A DNA stretch of 64,000 nucleotides from Psychrobacter sp. Pi2-1 (GTDB lineage: Bacteria; Pseudomonadota; Gammaproteobacteria; Pseudomonadales; Moraxellaceae). Shown here one piece after another: positions 19,613 through 28,725 of the stretch. A program made the position numbers and the translations under genes. Location: positions 100,486-164,485 of the forward strand of contig NZ_CAJHBO010000005.1 of the NCBI RefSeq assembly GCF_904846645.1, in the 5' to 3' direction. The stretch's first letter is position 1; the number at the start of each line of letters is the position of its first letter. The notes under the pieces are model-generated. The model saw only the letters and a program-made list of their open reading frames with translations. It did no database searches and was not told where the DNA came from.

Positions 19613-20062
19613 ATGAAAGAGCAAAAGCTACAGATTTTTTTAAGTATTATTAGTAATTATTTTGAACAGTTTGGGGGAGAAGAGCTTATTGCCGATACCC
19701 CTTACTTACTAGAAAACAAACAGCCAAAAGTCCATGATTATACGGGCGTGATTGGTATATCTGGTGGCCAAAAAGGCGTGGTGTATTTTTCGGCGACGCG
19801 TGACTTGCTGTCTTCAATATTGGACAGCATGGGCGAAACTGATAAAAGTGAAGAGAACTATGTAGATCTGGCTGGGGAAGTGGCCAACACAATCGCAGGC
19901 AATGCACGTAAAGAGTTTGGCTCAGAGTTTCATATCTCTGTACCATTTGTGTTCAAAGGTGCACCGCAAAGTATTGTATTGCCGAACGATGAGCGTTCTT
20001 TTATCATCCCCATCACTTGGCATTCTCAAGTAGGCGAGATTGTGGTTTGTTTGCAAGATTAA
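19613..20062 (+). CDS. CheX-like phosphatase, copy 1
   Basis: 149-residue protein of the CheC/CheX/FliY phosphatase family, which removes phosphate from CheY-P. The active-site pattern E-x2-N is kept in AGEVANTIAGNARKEFG, followed by the Pro-containing segment ISVPFVFKG. A single active helix and the length favour CheX rather than CheC. It is clearly paralogous to the next gene: both share DTPYL, the SGV/TGV-I-x-ISG region and GNAR-EFGSEF. The ribosome binding site is weak. Confidence 0.83.
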   Translation: MKEQKLQIFLSIISNYFEQFGGEELIADTPYLLENKQPKVHDYTGVIGISGGQKGVVYFSATRDLLSSILDSMGETDKSEENYVDLAGEVANTIAGNARKEFGSEFHISVPFVFKGAPQSIVLPNDERSFIIPITWHSQVGEIVVCLQD

Positions 20063-20097
20063 TGCTGCCACGTAATACAGATGGATATTAATATATT

Positions 20098-20547
20098 ATG
20101 GTTAAAGTAGAAAAATTGGGTGTATTTCTAAGCTCGATTAATGCATTTTTTGCGCAAATCGATGGCTCGGAAGTGTCAATTGATACCCCTTACTTGAACA
20201 ACAACAAAAGCGCGATTGGCTTTGATTATAGCGGTGTCATTAAGATATCAGGGCCTTTAGAAGGCTGCGTCTATGTCAGTGCACCAAGCGTGATGTTGCG
20301 AGAAGTCATCAAAGTGATGGGCGAGCCTGACTCTTCAATCACCATGATGAAAGATTTGTTGGGTGAAATGGCCAATACAATCTCAGGTAACGCTCGGACA
20401 GAGTTTGGTTCAGAGTTTATTATTTCTCCGCCGCACATTGTGGAGAGTGCGCCAAGCGTGTCTTATTTACCTAAAGATCGTCAAAGCTATATCACACCAT
20501 TTACGTGGCGTGGTTACAAGGCGGTCATTGGTATTTGCATTGCATAA
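20098..20547 (+). CDS. CheX-like phosphatase, copy 2
   Basis: 149 residues, the same length as its upstream neighbour and aligned to it end to end. The E-x2-N active-site pattern is kept in LGEMANTISGNARTEFG, followed by ISPPHIVESAP. Because both copies keep the catalytic residues, the pair probably arose by tandem duplication and may form homo- or heterodimers acting on the CheY-like protein. The gene starts 36 bp after copy 1 and is the last of the cluster, with a terminator 75 bp downstream. Confidence 0.83.
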   Translation: MVKVEKLGVFLSSINAFFAQIDGSEVSIDTPYLNNNKSAIGFDYSGVIKISGPLEGCVYVSAPSVMLREVIKVMGEPDSSITMMKDLLGEMANTISGNARTEFGSEFIISPPHIVESAPSVSYLPKDRQSYITPFTWRGYKAVIGICIA

Positions 20548-20622
20548 GTTATAGTCAGTCCTCTATAACAGAGCGACGGTATTAACCTTGCTTGAAAAAT
20601 AGCTATTAAAAAGATAATCATG

Positions 20623-20654
20623 AAAAAAGCGATGCAAATGTGTCGCTTTTTTTG
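20623..20654 (+). terminator. Intrinsic terminator after the CheX pair
   Basis: Stem AAAAAAGCGA / TCGCTTTTTT with a 10-nt loop and T-run. It separates the sensory cluster from rpsB. Confidence 0.8.
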
Positions 20655-20730
20655 TTTTATTATCGCCATATTTTGTTTTTATCTTATTGATACGCTACAA
20701 ACAAACTGCTGGAGATTCCAAGACGTTATG

Positions 20731-20739
20731 TGATAAAAT
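20731..20739 (+). promoter_or_regulatory. Candidate extended -10 promoter for rpsB
   Basis: TGATAAAAT has the TGn extension directly before a -10-like TAAAAT. No good -35 box is present, as can be the case for extended -10 promoters. It would give a leader of about 240 nt before rpsB. Low certainty. Confidence 0.35.
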
Positions 20740-20982
20740 ACAGCGCAGCTATTTTTTATAGTTTAGATTTGGGCATTTGCTTCGATCTAGCGATAGCTTC
20801 TTTTTTTTAACCAACCAATGACACACACATCATGGCAAAAAATTGCTGGGTGTTTGGCGACTTGATTAATTTGTGATCTGTTAGTGCTTTACTAATGAAA
20901 ACTAACCGGTAGCAGATGCGTGTCGCTAAATAGGCTGTTTTTGTGATGTGGAGGCATAACCCAACCAATAGGATATATTCTC

Positions 20983-21774
20983 ATGGCTACAAAGAATCCA
21001 ACCAAAATCGAAATGCGCGACTTACTACAAGCAGGCGCTCACTTTGGTCACCAAACACGTTTTTGGAACCCAAAAATGGGTCCATACATCTTTGGCGCAC
21101 GTAACAAAATCCATATCATCAACTTAGAGCACACCGTAAAAGCATTCAACGAAGCGTTGACTTACGTAAACGGCCTAGCTGCTAAGAAAAACAAAGTATT
21201 ATTTGTTGGTACTAAACGCGCTGCAAGCGGTATCGTACGTGAGCAAGCAGCTCGCGCTGGTATGCCATACGTTGACCATCGCTGGTTAGGTGGTATGTTG
21301 ACTAACTGGAAAACTCTACGTCAGTCAATCAACCGTCTAAAAGAGCTAGAAAAGCAAGCAGAAGACGGTACTTTCGCTAAGCTAACTAAGCGTGAAGCGC
21401 TAGAACGTACTCGCGATATGGAAAAACTTGAGCGTTCACTAGGTGGTATCAAAGACATGGGCGGCCTACCTGACGCTATCTTCGTAGTAGACGTAGATCA
21501 CGAAGCTATCGCTATTAAAGAAGCCAAGAACTTGGGTATCCCAGTTATCGGTATCGTTGATACTAACTCTAGCCCAGACAACGTTGATTACATCATCCCA
21601 GCTAACGATGATGCTATCCGTGCTGTGACTTTGTATGTAACTTCTATGGCTGATGCTATCATCGCTGGTAAAGAATACGCACAAACTCAAGCTGGTGGTA
21701 AAGCTGAGCAAGCACCTGCTGCAACTGAAGAAGCGCCAGCTGCAGAAGAAGCTGCTGCAACTCCAGCAGAATAA
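20983..21774 (+). CDS. rpsB: 30S ribosomal protein S2
   Basis: 263-residue S2, essential for the small subunit and needed for binding of S1. Family signatures are [41 protein letters not shown] (shown in part) and [18 protein letters not shown]. The C-terminus is an Ala/Glu/Pro-rich tail ([15 protein letters not shown]). Codon use is strongly biased, as expected for a highly expressed gene. The start follows AGGATATATTCTC. The order rpsB-tsf is the usual one, but the gap to tsf is long at 374 bp. Confidence 0.98.
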   Translation: MATKNPTKIEMRDLLQAGAHFGHQTRFWNPKMGPYIFGARNKIHIINLEHTVKAFNEALTYVNGLAAKKNKVLFVGTKRAASGIVREQAARAGMPYVDHRWLGGMLTNWKTLRQSINRLKELEKQAEDGTFAKLTKREALERTRDMEKLERSLGGIKDMGGLPDAIFVVDVDHEAIAIKEAKNLGIPVIGIVDTNSSPDNVDYIIPANDDAIRAVTLYVTSMADAIIAGKEYAQTQAGGKAEQAPAATEEAPAAEEAAATPAE

Positions 21775-22148
21775 GTAGCTGACTTAAAAAGTTTAACTTT
21801 GTAAGGATGTCTTGATAGTGTATCTATCAGCATCCATATAATGTTTTGAACAGCGTATAAGCTCATAATAGGCATGATGTAGTTTTACTCGTCATGCCTT
21901 GTTATTGAATAAAGCCTTATTAATAATGCCATACGTAGAGCGAGCAACTATTGAGCGAGTATTATCGCTCCTACTGGTCATATCGCTATATTGTACAGAT
22001 GTTATTTGTTTGACATCATCTATGGCTATATTAGTAATCGTTCAAAACGAGCTGTCTGCTAGATTTTAAGTAATACCAAGATATCGAATAGAAATACAGC
22101 ATTTAGAAATACAGCACTCCTATACATAACTATACTAAGGTGACTCTT
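21775..22148. other. Long rpsB-tsf intergenic region
   Basis: 374 bp, much longer than in E. coli. It holds a hairpin at 21871-21906 and then a strongly AT-rich tract that may include a separate tsf promoter. No ORF is credible here. Confidence 0.55.
21871..21906 (+). terminator. Possible terminator/attenuator between rpsB and tsf
   Basis: Stem GGCATGA / TCATGCC with a 14-nt loop followed by TTGTTATT. The stem is short and the T-run interrupted, so it may be partial termination that lowers tsf relative to rpsB. Confidence 0.4.
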
Positions 22149-23030
22149 ATGACAGAAGTAAAAGTATCTGCCAAAATGGTAAAAGAATTGCGTGACCGTA
22201 CTGGTCTTGGCATGATGGAATGTAAAAAAGCGTTAGAAGAATCAAACGGTGATGTTGAAGTTGCCATTGATAACCTACGTAAATCTGGTCAAGCTAAAGC
22301 AGCTAAAAAAGCGGGTAACATCGCAGCTGACGGCGCTATCATTATCGCTCAAGGCGAAAACAAAGCATTCTTGTTAGAAGTTAACTGCCAGACTGACTTC
22401 GTTGCAAAAGATGACAGCTTCACTGCATTTGCAGAAAAAGTTGCTAACCTTGCATTAGAAAACAACGTAACTGACGTTGCTGCTATCTCTGAATTGTCTT
22501 ATGGCGAAGGTCAGACTGTTGAAGAAGCACGTGTATCACTAGTACAGAAAATCGGTGAAAACATCCAGATTCGCCGTGTTGAAACACTTGAAGGTGCTAA
22601 CATCGCTGCATACCGTCATGGTCTACGTATCGGTGTAGTTGTATCTTTTGAAGGCGGCGACGCTGACACTGGTAAAAACCTTGCTATGCATATCGCTGCA
22701 TTCAACCCTGTTGCTGTAGATGATGAAGATGTTGCTGCTGACGTATTGGCACGCGAAAAAGACATCATCGAAGCGAAAGCTCGTGAGTCTGGCAAGCCTG
22801 ACAACATCGTTGAAAAAATGATCGAAGGTGGCCTACGTAAGTACCTAGACGAAGTAACTTTACTACGTCAGCCATACGTTATGGACAACGACAAAAAAGT
22901 TGGTGAAGTCCTAAAAGCTGAAGGCGTAAAAGTACTTGGCTTCAAACGTCTAGAAGTTGGTGAAGGCATCGAGAAGAAGCAAGAAGACTTCGCTGCTGAA
23001 GTTGCTGCAACTCAGGCTGCTAACAAGTAA
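22149..23030 (+). CDS. tsf: Translation elongation factor Ts
   Basis: Guanine-nucleotide exchange factor for EF-Tu. The 293-residue protein has the N-terminal UBA-like domain ([20 protein letters not shown]) and the [10 protein letters not shown] motif that contacts EF-Tu. Two core subdomains follow, including [13 protein letters not shown] and [12 protein letters not shown], then a coiled segment with [15 protein letters not shown]. The start was set at the ATG at 22149, after an AAGG site; an upstream in-frame GTG at 22140 is unlikely. Codon bias is strong. Confidence 0.98.
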   Translation: MTEVKVSAKMVKELRDRTGLGMMECKKALEESNGDVEVAIDNLRKSGQAKAAKKAGNIAADGAIIIAQGENKAFLLEVNCQTDFVAKDDSFTAFAEKVANLALENNVTDVAAISELSYGEGQTVEEARVSLVQKIGENIQIRRVETLEGANIAAYRHGLRIGVVVSFEGGDADTGKNLAMHIAAFNPVAVDDEDVAADVLAREKDIIEAKARESGKPDNIVEKMIEGGLRKYLDEVTLLRQPYVMDNDKKVGEVLKAEGVKVLGFKRLEVGEGIEKKQEDFAAEVAATQAANK

Positions 23031-23107
23031 GCATCATATAGTATTGGATCAGCTGTGAGTCCTTAATTGTGACTCACAGTTTGGCTTTATCACTCTTAAT
23101 GTATCAA

Positions 23108-23144
23108 GATATAAAGCATCACGATATAAAGCGTCCAGATATAA
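23108..23144. repeat. Short direct repeats downstream of tsf
   Basis: GATATAAA occurs three times at about 15-bp spacing (two followed by GC and the last running into the terminator A-tract). No function is evident; it may be slippage. Confidence 0.5.
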
Positions 23145-23176
23145 AAAAGCCCATTAATTCGTTAATGGGCTTTTTT
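23143..23176. terminator. Bidirectional terminator between tsf and the transglycosylase
   Basis: A-tract, stem GCCCATTAA / TTAATGGGC with a TTCG tetraloop, and T-run. The symmetrical A and T tracts let it act on both convergent genes. Confidence 0.9.
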
Positions 23177-23200
23177 ATGTCTGACTTTTGGATAACTGGC

Positions 23201-24007
23201 TTAGCGTAAAGCCGCATAGGCTGAGTTGGCATAGCTGGCACTATTCACATTGCTGCTGGTGCCATAACTGACATTTTGTAAGCCATTACTTGTACTGGTG
23301 CTACTGGTTTGATTGTTAGCACTGATACTTGCACCAAACAGTCCGGCATCGTTTTTATACAGGCTATGATAACGGCTCATTACTCTTTGAACATAGTTAC
23401 GTGTTTCTTTGAATGGAGGGATGCCACCGTATTTATCGACATTGCCTTCACCCGCATTGTAGCCTGCGACAGCATGTTCGACATTATTATTGAAACGGCG
23501 CATGAGCCACGCGATATATTTGGCTGATCCTTCGATATTATCTGCAGGGTTCCAAGGGTTGCTGACATTGAAACGGCGCGCAGTCGCAGGCATTAACTGC
23601 ATCAGGCCTTGTGCGCCTACTGGTGAGCGTGCGTTTGGATTAAAAGCTGATTCAGTGTGCATCATCGCTTTCATAAGGGCAGGGTCAACACCATTGCGCT
23701 CAGCGGACGCACGAATGTAGCTGTCGTAAGAGTTGCGACTTCCGCTGTTGCTAGCGGCGCTGCTACCATAGCTATCGCTACTTCCGTCATACATCTTAGA
23801 GTCTTTATAATAAGTTACTTTTACTTTTTTCGTAAACTTATCAAAATTTCCACTAGGATTGACGTTGGTCAACAGTACTTGTCCACCTTTGTCTTTGTAG
23901 ATATACATGTTGCCTGCATTGGCAGCGACAGAAAAAGTCGAAAGAGCCATTGCACTTAGTAAAAGGGGAGATAAGCAGCGAGTCATCAAAGTAGCCGTAT
24001 TTATCAT
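23201..24007 (-). CDS. Exported lytic transglycosylase (SLT domain)
   Basis: 268-residue periplasmic enzyme that cleaves peptidoglycan glycan strands and forms 1,6-anhydro ends. It has a signal peptide ending near VAANA, then a DUF4124-like N-terminal segment (MYIYKDKGGQVLLTNVNPSG), a Ser-rich spacer, and the SLT domain. Catalytic Glu lies in MKAMMHTESAFNPNARS; further motifs are GAQGLMQLMPATA, NIEGSAKYI and AVAGYNAGEGNV. The tail is Ser/Asn/Ala-rich and low in complexity. There is no lipobox, so it is soluble or loosely bound. No strong ribosome binding site precedes Met at 24007; Met at 23986 is an alternative. Confidence 0.9.
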   Translation of the reverse strand: MINTATLMTRCLSPLLLSAMALSTFSVAANAGNMYIYKDKGGQVLLTNVNPSGNFDKFTKKVKVTYYKDSKMYDGSSDSYGSSAASNSGSRNSYDSYIRASAERNGVDPALMKAMMHTESAFNPNARSPVGAQGLMQLMPATARRFNVSNPWNPADNIEGSAKYIAWLMRRFNNNVEHAVAGYNAGEGNVDKYGGIPPFKETRNYVQRVMSRYHSLYKNDAGLFGASISANNQTSSTSTSNGLQNVSYGTSSNVNSASYANSAYAALR

Positions 24008-24492
24008 AGTAAAATCACTTTTTATCGAATAACAGCAAATTATTTTGCCTATATATGCATTGATTTAGGCGCTTAAGCGGTTACTGATTTTGCAGAATTA
24101 TTTAGCCCACTGTGAGGACAGCAGCTGAGCAATTATCACTTTCAATAAGGAACCACTTGCAATAGATACAAAAAATAATAGTTGCTTACTATAACATATA
24201 ATAACTTTTTGGCGCATCAGATTGACAAACTAAGTTGTAAGATCAGATTTCTTTTATTAAATAACCTTAGATAAATCAATATGCTAACTTTTTTAGGTTA
24301 CTTAATGAGCCATTTGTAGTCGGTTTTTTCGTTTATGAATTCAGATAAATAAAGTGTCTCAATTTTTTAAGAAATAATAATGACATTTGAATAGTCGAGG
24401 TGATTTTTAATTTAAAATTAACAGTAGATAAGCCTATTAATGGTTAGGTTTTTAAAAATATAAGAATAGTGTAGATAGACTTTTAGTGATGA
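24008..24492. other. Gene-free AT-rich interval before the transglycosylase gene
   Basis: 485 bp with very low GC between the transglycosylase start and the lrgB stop, both leftward. No credible ORF, repeat or hairpin was found. It holds the transglycosylase promoter region. Confidence 0.5.
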
Positions 24493-25182
24493 CTAGATAC
24501 CGATAGCACTGATGAAGATAGGCACCCAAACCGCAGTAACCAACCCGTTCACTGCCAAGCCAAATGCTGCATAACGTCCAGCTGTGTGACTGATTTGCCA
24601 AGCTTCTACTGTACCAAACGCGTGAGCTGCTAACCCCAGTGCTAGACCTTTAGCACGGTCATCATTGATACCGCGGAACAAAAATCGCGCGACCGTACCA
24701 CCTATCAGACCTGAGACGATGATAATTAGGTTAGCCATTGCCAATGGTGCTTTGATTAAATCTGCGACACTCAAGCCAATCGGCGTCGTCACAGAACGGG
24801 TAGCGAAAGCCAATAGGGTCTCATGACTGAGCGAAAATAAATAGGCCAGTGACATAGGCAATAATGCCCCAACGACACTAGCAATAGCGACAATTAGGGT
24901 GAGTTTTTTGACTGGTAAGCCTTTAAAGTTCATCGCCGCCAATGGCACAGCCAGAAGTACTGTGACATATCCCAACAGATGGTCAAATACAGGTTTTGCC
25001 GCGCTGTAATAGTTGTTGTAATCCCACTGCAGTACAAATAGGAAAACAAGTACTAGAACAAGTGCGGTAATGACCATCGGTAGCCATGATAGTTTACGTG
25101 CCAATACACGTGCAATTACATGTGCTGCTAATGTCAATAATATTGCGGCTAGGGTTGCCATAAATACGCTGTCAAAAGTCAT
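24493..25182 (-). CDS. lrgB: LrgB/CidB family membrane protein
   Basis: 229-residue polytopic inner-membrane protein of the LrgB family. The C-terminal half holds the conserved SVTTPIGLSVADLI segment and the AKGLALGLAAHAFGTVEA block, both diagnostic of LrgB. In Gram-positive bacteria LrgAB acts as an antiholin-like system, and in some organisms related proteins export pyruvate or glycolate; the role in this group is not known. It follows lrgA by 16 bp and has a GGAGAGA ribosome binding site, so the two form an operon. Confidence 0.9.
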   Translation of the reverse strand: MTFDSVFMATLAAILLTLAAHVIARVLARKLSWLPMVITALVLVLVFLFVLQWDYNNYYSAAKPVFDHLLGYVTVLLAVPLAAMNFKGLPVKKLTLIVAIASVVGALLPMSLAYLFSLSHETLLAFATRSVTTPIGLSVADLIKAPLAMANLIIIVSGLIGGTVARFLFRGINDDRAKGLALGLAAHAFGTVEAWQISHTAGRYAAFGLAVNGLVTAVWVPIFISAIGI

Positions 25183-25198
25183 AATATCTCTCCGCAGC

Positions 25199-25633
25199 TC
25201 ACGGCTGTCCCTTTTGCTCAGTGGTAGTCGTACTATCAGTGTTTGTAGCGTGATTGAGCCAACGATTGGCCAATAATGCTAGTCCCCACAGTGGTATGAG
25301 CGTACTAACGATCATCGTTATCATCACACCCAATAACTCATCTCCTAGAGCAAATAGCAACAAACCTGCGCCAGCAGAAACTGGTAAGAAGGCAAAACCA
25401 CTATCGACTAGTAAAGTATTACTGGCCTGTGTGAGCCAGCTCGGTAATCCCTTAAGCAATCGCCACGCCATCAAAATAACAAACATCGCAACCAAACCGG
25501 CAATATTGGCCGCTTTTTCGATGCCTGCCATTTGACAGAGAACAACCGCCGTTTCTCGGACTACGATAACCATGGTCAACGTTAGAATTAACGCAAGCCA
25601 TAGTGGGAGATGGGGAGAGTGAGCAGGCTTCAT
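25199..25633 (-). CDS. lrgA: LrgA/CidA family membrane protein
   Basis: About 144 residues with four probable membrane helices. The C-terminal half carries the LrgA/CidA pattern: two charged and Pro-containing turns followed by FAFLPVSAGAGLLLFALGDE and MITMIVSTLIPLWGLALL. It precedes lrgB by 16 bp, the normal lrgAB order. The start was set at the ATG at 25633; an in-frame ATG at 25687 would add 18 residues. Neither has a good ribosome binding site, so the start is uncertain. The N-terminus is divergent from the family. Confidence 0.8.
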   Translation of the reverse strand: MKPAHSPHLPLWLALILTLTMVIVVRETAVVLCQMAGIEKAANIAGLVAMFVILMAWRLLKGLPSWLTQASNTLLVDSGFAFLPVSAGAGLLLFALGDELLGVMITMIVSTLIPLWGLALLANRWLNHATNTDSTTTTEQKGQP

Positions 25634-26006
25634 AAGCAGTTCTGGCCAAGTCAGATATAAATGGATGGTGTATAAAACAAAGCACATGATCGCACCAAGA
25701 ACACAACGTAGAAAATGATGCTATAAATACTGATAGTAGCAATGATTCACTTTTAAAATATTAACGCTATCTATCAATATTTGTTGAATGTATAACAGGC
25801 GATTATATAGAGAGTGGGGCAACTAATAAAGCCTATGCACTGTGACTCATCATATCCAAAAAAAATAGACGATATCAATGGATATCGTCTATTCTATTTT
25901 AACGTACTATATAAGGGTTTGTGATCTAACAGTATGAATCAAACGTTCATTCGATTACTGCCGCAAATGACTCACTTTAACAATAGCTCTTATTTTACAG
26001 AAACGA
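25634..26006. other. Interval between lrgA and hflX
   Basis: 373 bp. It holds the lrgAB promoter region (leftward) and, nearer hflX, a strong terminator hairpin. No further gene is supported. Confidence 0.5.
25859..25900. terminator. Terminator downstream of hflX
   Basis: Perfect 13-bp stem (AATAGACGATATC / GATATCGTCTATT) with a 4-nt loop, and A- and T-rich flanks. On the minus strand it is about 110 bp after the hflX stop. Confidence 0.8.
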
Positions 26007-27434
26007 TTATTTTTCTGAATCAGCTGTTTCTGAATGTAATGCATCAAACTCGTCAAACGCCTTTTCTTCAGCCTCTGTCATGGTTGGCTCTTCAACGTCA
26101 TTAACTTTTTCAAACTCTTCGAGTACTGGCATCAGCAATGTTGCTTGTGCCAGCGGCAACACATCGATAGGTTTTAAGTTGGCTTGACCCAGTAGCTGTC
26201 TTAAGCGGTCACTTGGCAAACGAATCGTCAGACATTCACGACCCGTATCGTCATAGCTTTCTTCTTCAATAACACCCAATTCATATAGAGTGTTTTTGAA
26301 CTGTCCAGCATCATACGGCAAGGTCAAATCAAACGTCGTCAGTTTACCTGTCAGCAGTTGCTGTACGGCAAGCGTTAGCTCTTCCATGCCTAGATTCTGT
26401 CTAGAAGAAACATAGACGCGGTTTGGCTGACCTTCGCTAGCATAGCCGATATGTGCAGGCTCATCAGTCAAATCAATCTTGTTGTAGACATTGAGCACAG
26501 GTACATCGTTATCGATTTCTGCCAATACTTCTTTAACCGCCTGAATCTGCTCGTGCATATCTTCGCTAGAAGAATCAATGACGTGCAATAACAAATCTGC
26601 TTCTAGAGTTTCCTCTAAGGTTGCATGAAAAGACTCAACCAACTCATGCGGCAGATGACGGACGAAACCAACCGTATCAACCAAGACGACACGACCAACT
26701 CCCTGCCAGTCTAAACGGCGTAGAGTAGGATCTAGCGTCGCAAATAGTTTGTCAGCAGCGTAGATATTTTCATCGACCAAACGATTGAACAAAGTAGATT
26801 TGCCCGCATTGGTGTAGCCGACCAGTGAGATGGTTGGCACATCAGATTTTTGGCGACGGGCACGCCCTTGCGCACGGGTCTGACGGACTTTTTCTAGTTT
26901 GCTCTTTAGCTGATTGACACGAGTCTGCAATAGACGGCGATCGGTCTCAAGCTGGGTTTCACCCGGTCCACGCAGACCAATACCACCTTTTTGACGTTCC
27001 AAATGCGTCCAACCACGTACCAGACGCGTTGATAGATGGTTAAGCTGAGCCAGCTCTACTTGGAGCTTACCTTCGTAGGTACGGGCACGCTGCGCAAAAA
27101 TATCCAAAATTAAACCAGTACGATCCAACACGCGGCACTTCACTAGTGCTTCGATATTACGCTCTTGTGATGGCGACAAGCTGTGGTTGAACAGTACGAT
27201 GTCTGCTTCGTGTTCGCGTACCAACTCTGCGATTTCTTCTGCTTTTCCGCTACCAACGAAGTATTTGGCGTCAGGGCGTGAGCGTGATCCAGTGACTAGT
27301 GCCAAACGATCGGCACCTGCTGAATCAGCCAACAGCTCAAATTCACTAAGATCGTCAGGATCTTGAATTTGGCGGATGTCTAAATGTACTAAAATGGCGC
27401 GTTCGCCACCTTCATGTCTTTCAAAATAATCCAA
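26007..27434 (-). CDS. hflX: Ribosome-associated GTPase HflX
   Basis: 475-residue GTPase that binds ribosomes and splits stalled ones under stress. The N-terminal HflX domain includes ALVTGSRSRPDAKYFVGSGK and FNHSLSPSQERNIEAL, then the signature RGPGETQLETDRRLL. The G domain has G1 GYTNAGKST, G3 DTVGFVRHLPH, and G4 NKID. The C-terminal tail is acidic and variable. The only in-frame start near the conserved N-terminus is TTG at 27434, preceded by AGGTGA, so TTG initiation is likely. The hfq and miaA genes that often precede hflX are not here. Confidence 0.95.
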   Translation of the reverse strand: MDYFERHEGGERAILVHLDIRQIQDPDDLSEFELLADSAGADRLALVTGSRSRPDAKYFVGSGKAEEIAELVREHEADIVLFNHSLSPSQERNIEALVKCRVLDRTGLILDIFAQRARTYEGKLQVELAQLNHLSTRLVRGWTHLERQKGGIGLRGPGETQLETDRRLLQTRVNQLKSKLEKVRQTRAQGRARRQKSDVPTISLVGYTNAGKSTLFNRLVDENIYAADKLFATLDPTLRRLDWQGVGRVVLVDTVGFVRHLPHELVESFHATLEETLEADLLLHVIDSSSEDMHEQIQAVKEVLAEIDNDVPVLNVYNKIDLTDEPAHIGYASEGQPNRVYVSSRQNLGMEELTLAVQQLLTGKLTTFDLTLPYDAGQFKNTLYELGVIEEESYDDTGRECLTIRLPSDRLRQLLGQANLKPIDVLPLAQATLLMPVLEEFEKVNDVEEPTMTEAEEKAFDEFDALHSETADSEK

Positions 27435-27740
27435 AGAGTATCACCTATTTAATAAAGTAAATGTCTCGCTATAATCAGCTCAAGAAGCTTTGACGTAGCG
27501 TTCATATGATTATCTATATATGGTCTTATCACTTGATATTAAAGCGTATTAGCATAATTAGCGATGGTTTTATGTTACAGCGTTTGCTGCGGATAATTTT
27601 TTATAAATCTGCTTTATTGCGCGTTTGTATAAAAGTCGGCACTCACTGAGTGAACAAGCTATCACTGAGTGTGCTAACTTTGCTATACTGAGCTCGTTTT
27701 TTGACTATTAAACACCCGTTATTTAATCATGAGGGCGAAG
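27435..27740. other. Divergent interval between hflX and the acyltransferase gene
   Basis: 306 bp between divergent genes. It holds both promoters. GAGTG-containing repeats (ACTGAGTG twice near 27645-27670) are visible, with no known meaning. Confidence 0.4.
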
Positions 27741-28541
27741 ATGAGCCAAGCTAAATCAAGCTTTTCACTCAGACGACAGTTGAGCCGAGGCCGTCAGGTT
27801 GCTGGTATGACCACGACCATGGTCGGCGGCATACGCGCGGCGAAGCGTATCGGTGCATTTAAGCAGCCACCACGCGAGACCCTACCGCGCTATATCCAGA
27901 CATTCTGCCGCAAGATGGCAGGCTCTTTTGGGGTAAAAGTGGTAGAAGTGGAACCTGTAGAGCAGTTTCATGGCTTATGGGTATCGAATCACGTGTCATG
28001 GATGGATATCCCTGTCGTTGGTACTGTGAGCCCAGCGTTCTTTTTATCCAAGGCTGAAATCGGTGAATGGCCTGTATTTGGCAAACTTGCCCATGCCGCA
28101 GGGACGCTTTTCATCGAGCGTGGATCCGGTGATGCAAGCTCAGTATCGGCACAGATTGCTGACTTTTTAGCCAAAGGTTTTTCGATTATTTTCTTCCCTG
28201 AGGCGACGACCACTAGTGGTAAAAAAATAAAGCGCATTCATGGGACACTCCTACAATCAGCCATAGACGCTGATGTGCCTATCAGACCAATCATCATCGC
28301 TTATGTTGATAAAGATGGCACCTTGAGTGACGCACTACCATACTATGGCAAACTGACCATGAAAGAGAGCATGAAAAAAGTGCTTGATAGCAAAGATGTC
28401 ACTGCTTATGTCTTACCATTAGCACCGATCGATCCAAAAGGCTGTACTAAAAGTGAGCTGACCAATGTATTGCAGGCACGTATGCAAGAAGGCTTAGCAG
28501 AGCTGCATTCAAGAGTCCTTAGCACACCAGCGCAGGACTGA
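27741..28541 (+). CDS. 1-acyl-sn-glycerol-3-phosphate acyltransferase-like protein (PlsC family)
   Basis: 266-residue membrane-associated acyltransferase. Catalytic motif NHVSWMDIP matches NHx4D; motif II is ERGSGD, motif III FFPEATTTSG, and a later VPIRPIII matches motif IV. This family transfers an acyl chain to lysophosphatidic acid or a related acceptor. Divergent PlsC paralogues are common, including ones that make ornithine lipids, so the exact acceptor is uncertain. The start was set at the ATG at 27741, preceded by GAGGGCGAAG; an upstream ATG at 27729 lacks a binding site. It is a single gene ended by a strong terminator. Confidence 0.87.
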   Translation: MSQAKSSFSLRRQLSRGRQVAGMTTTMVGGIRAAKRIGAFKQPPRETLPRYIQTFCRKMAGSFGVKVVEVEPVEQFHGLWVSNHVSWMDIPVVGTVSPAFFLSKAEIGEWPVFGKLAHAAGTLFIERGSGDASSVSAQIADFLAKGFSIIFFPEATTTSGKKIKRIHGTLLQSAIDADVPIRPIIIAYVDKDGTLSDALPYYGKLTMKESMKKVLDSKDVTAYVLPLAPIDPKGCTKSELTNVLQARMQEGLAELHSRVLSTPAQD

Positions 28542-28608
28542 TAGACCTGTACTACCGATTGCTTGTAGTGTTTGTAACGCAGTCTAGCCAATAAGCAGTC
28601 TAGTCAAT

Positions 28609-28658
28609 AAAAAGGCGCAAATCGCGAGTCATATGACTACGATTTGCGCCTTTTTTTG
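28609..28658. terminator. Bidirectional terminator between the acyltransferase and aldo/keto reductase genes
   Basis: A-tract, 15-bp stem (AAAAGGCGCAAATCG / CGATTTGCGCCTTTT), 15-nt loop and T-run, between convergent genes. Confidence 0.88.
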
Positions 28659-28725
28659 TCAGTGCTCATAGGGTTAATGCAATATCATACAGTAAATACT
28701 ATCAGCACTTATGTTCTCTAATGAA

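Larger units (their letters stand above)
20548..20982. other. Intergenic region with rpsB promoter and leader
   Basis: 435 bp containing the sensory-cluster terminator, a candidate extended -10 promoter, and a long rpsB leader. The leader contains repeats TTAGT and ACTAA near 20880-20910 that can pair. S2 is known in E. coli to repress its own operon through the leader, so a regulatory fold here is plausible but was not modelled. Confidence 0.5.

Noticed and set aside
24493..25633. Holin/antiholin of a prophage
   Set aside because: LrgA/LrgB families are chromosomal membrane proteins, and no phage gene lies nearby.
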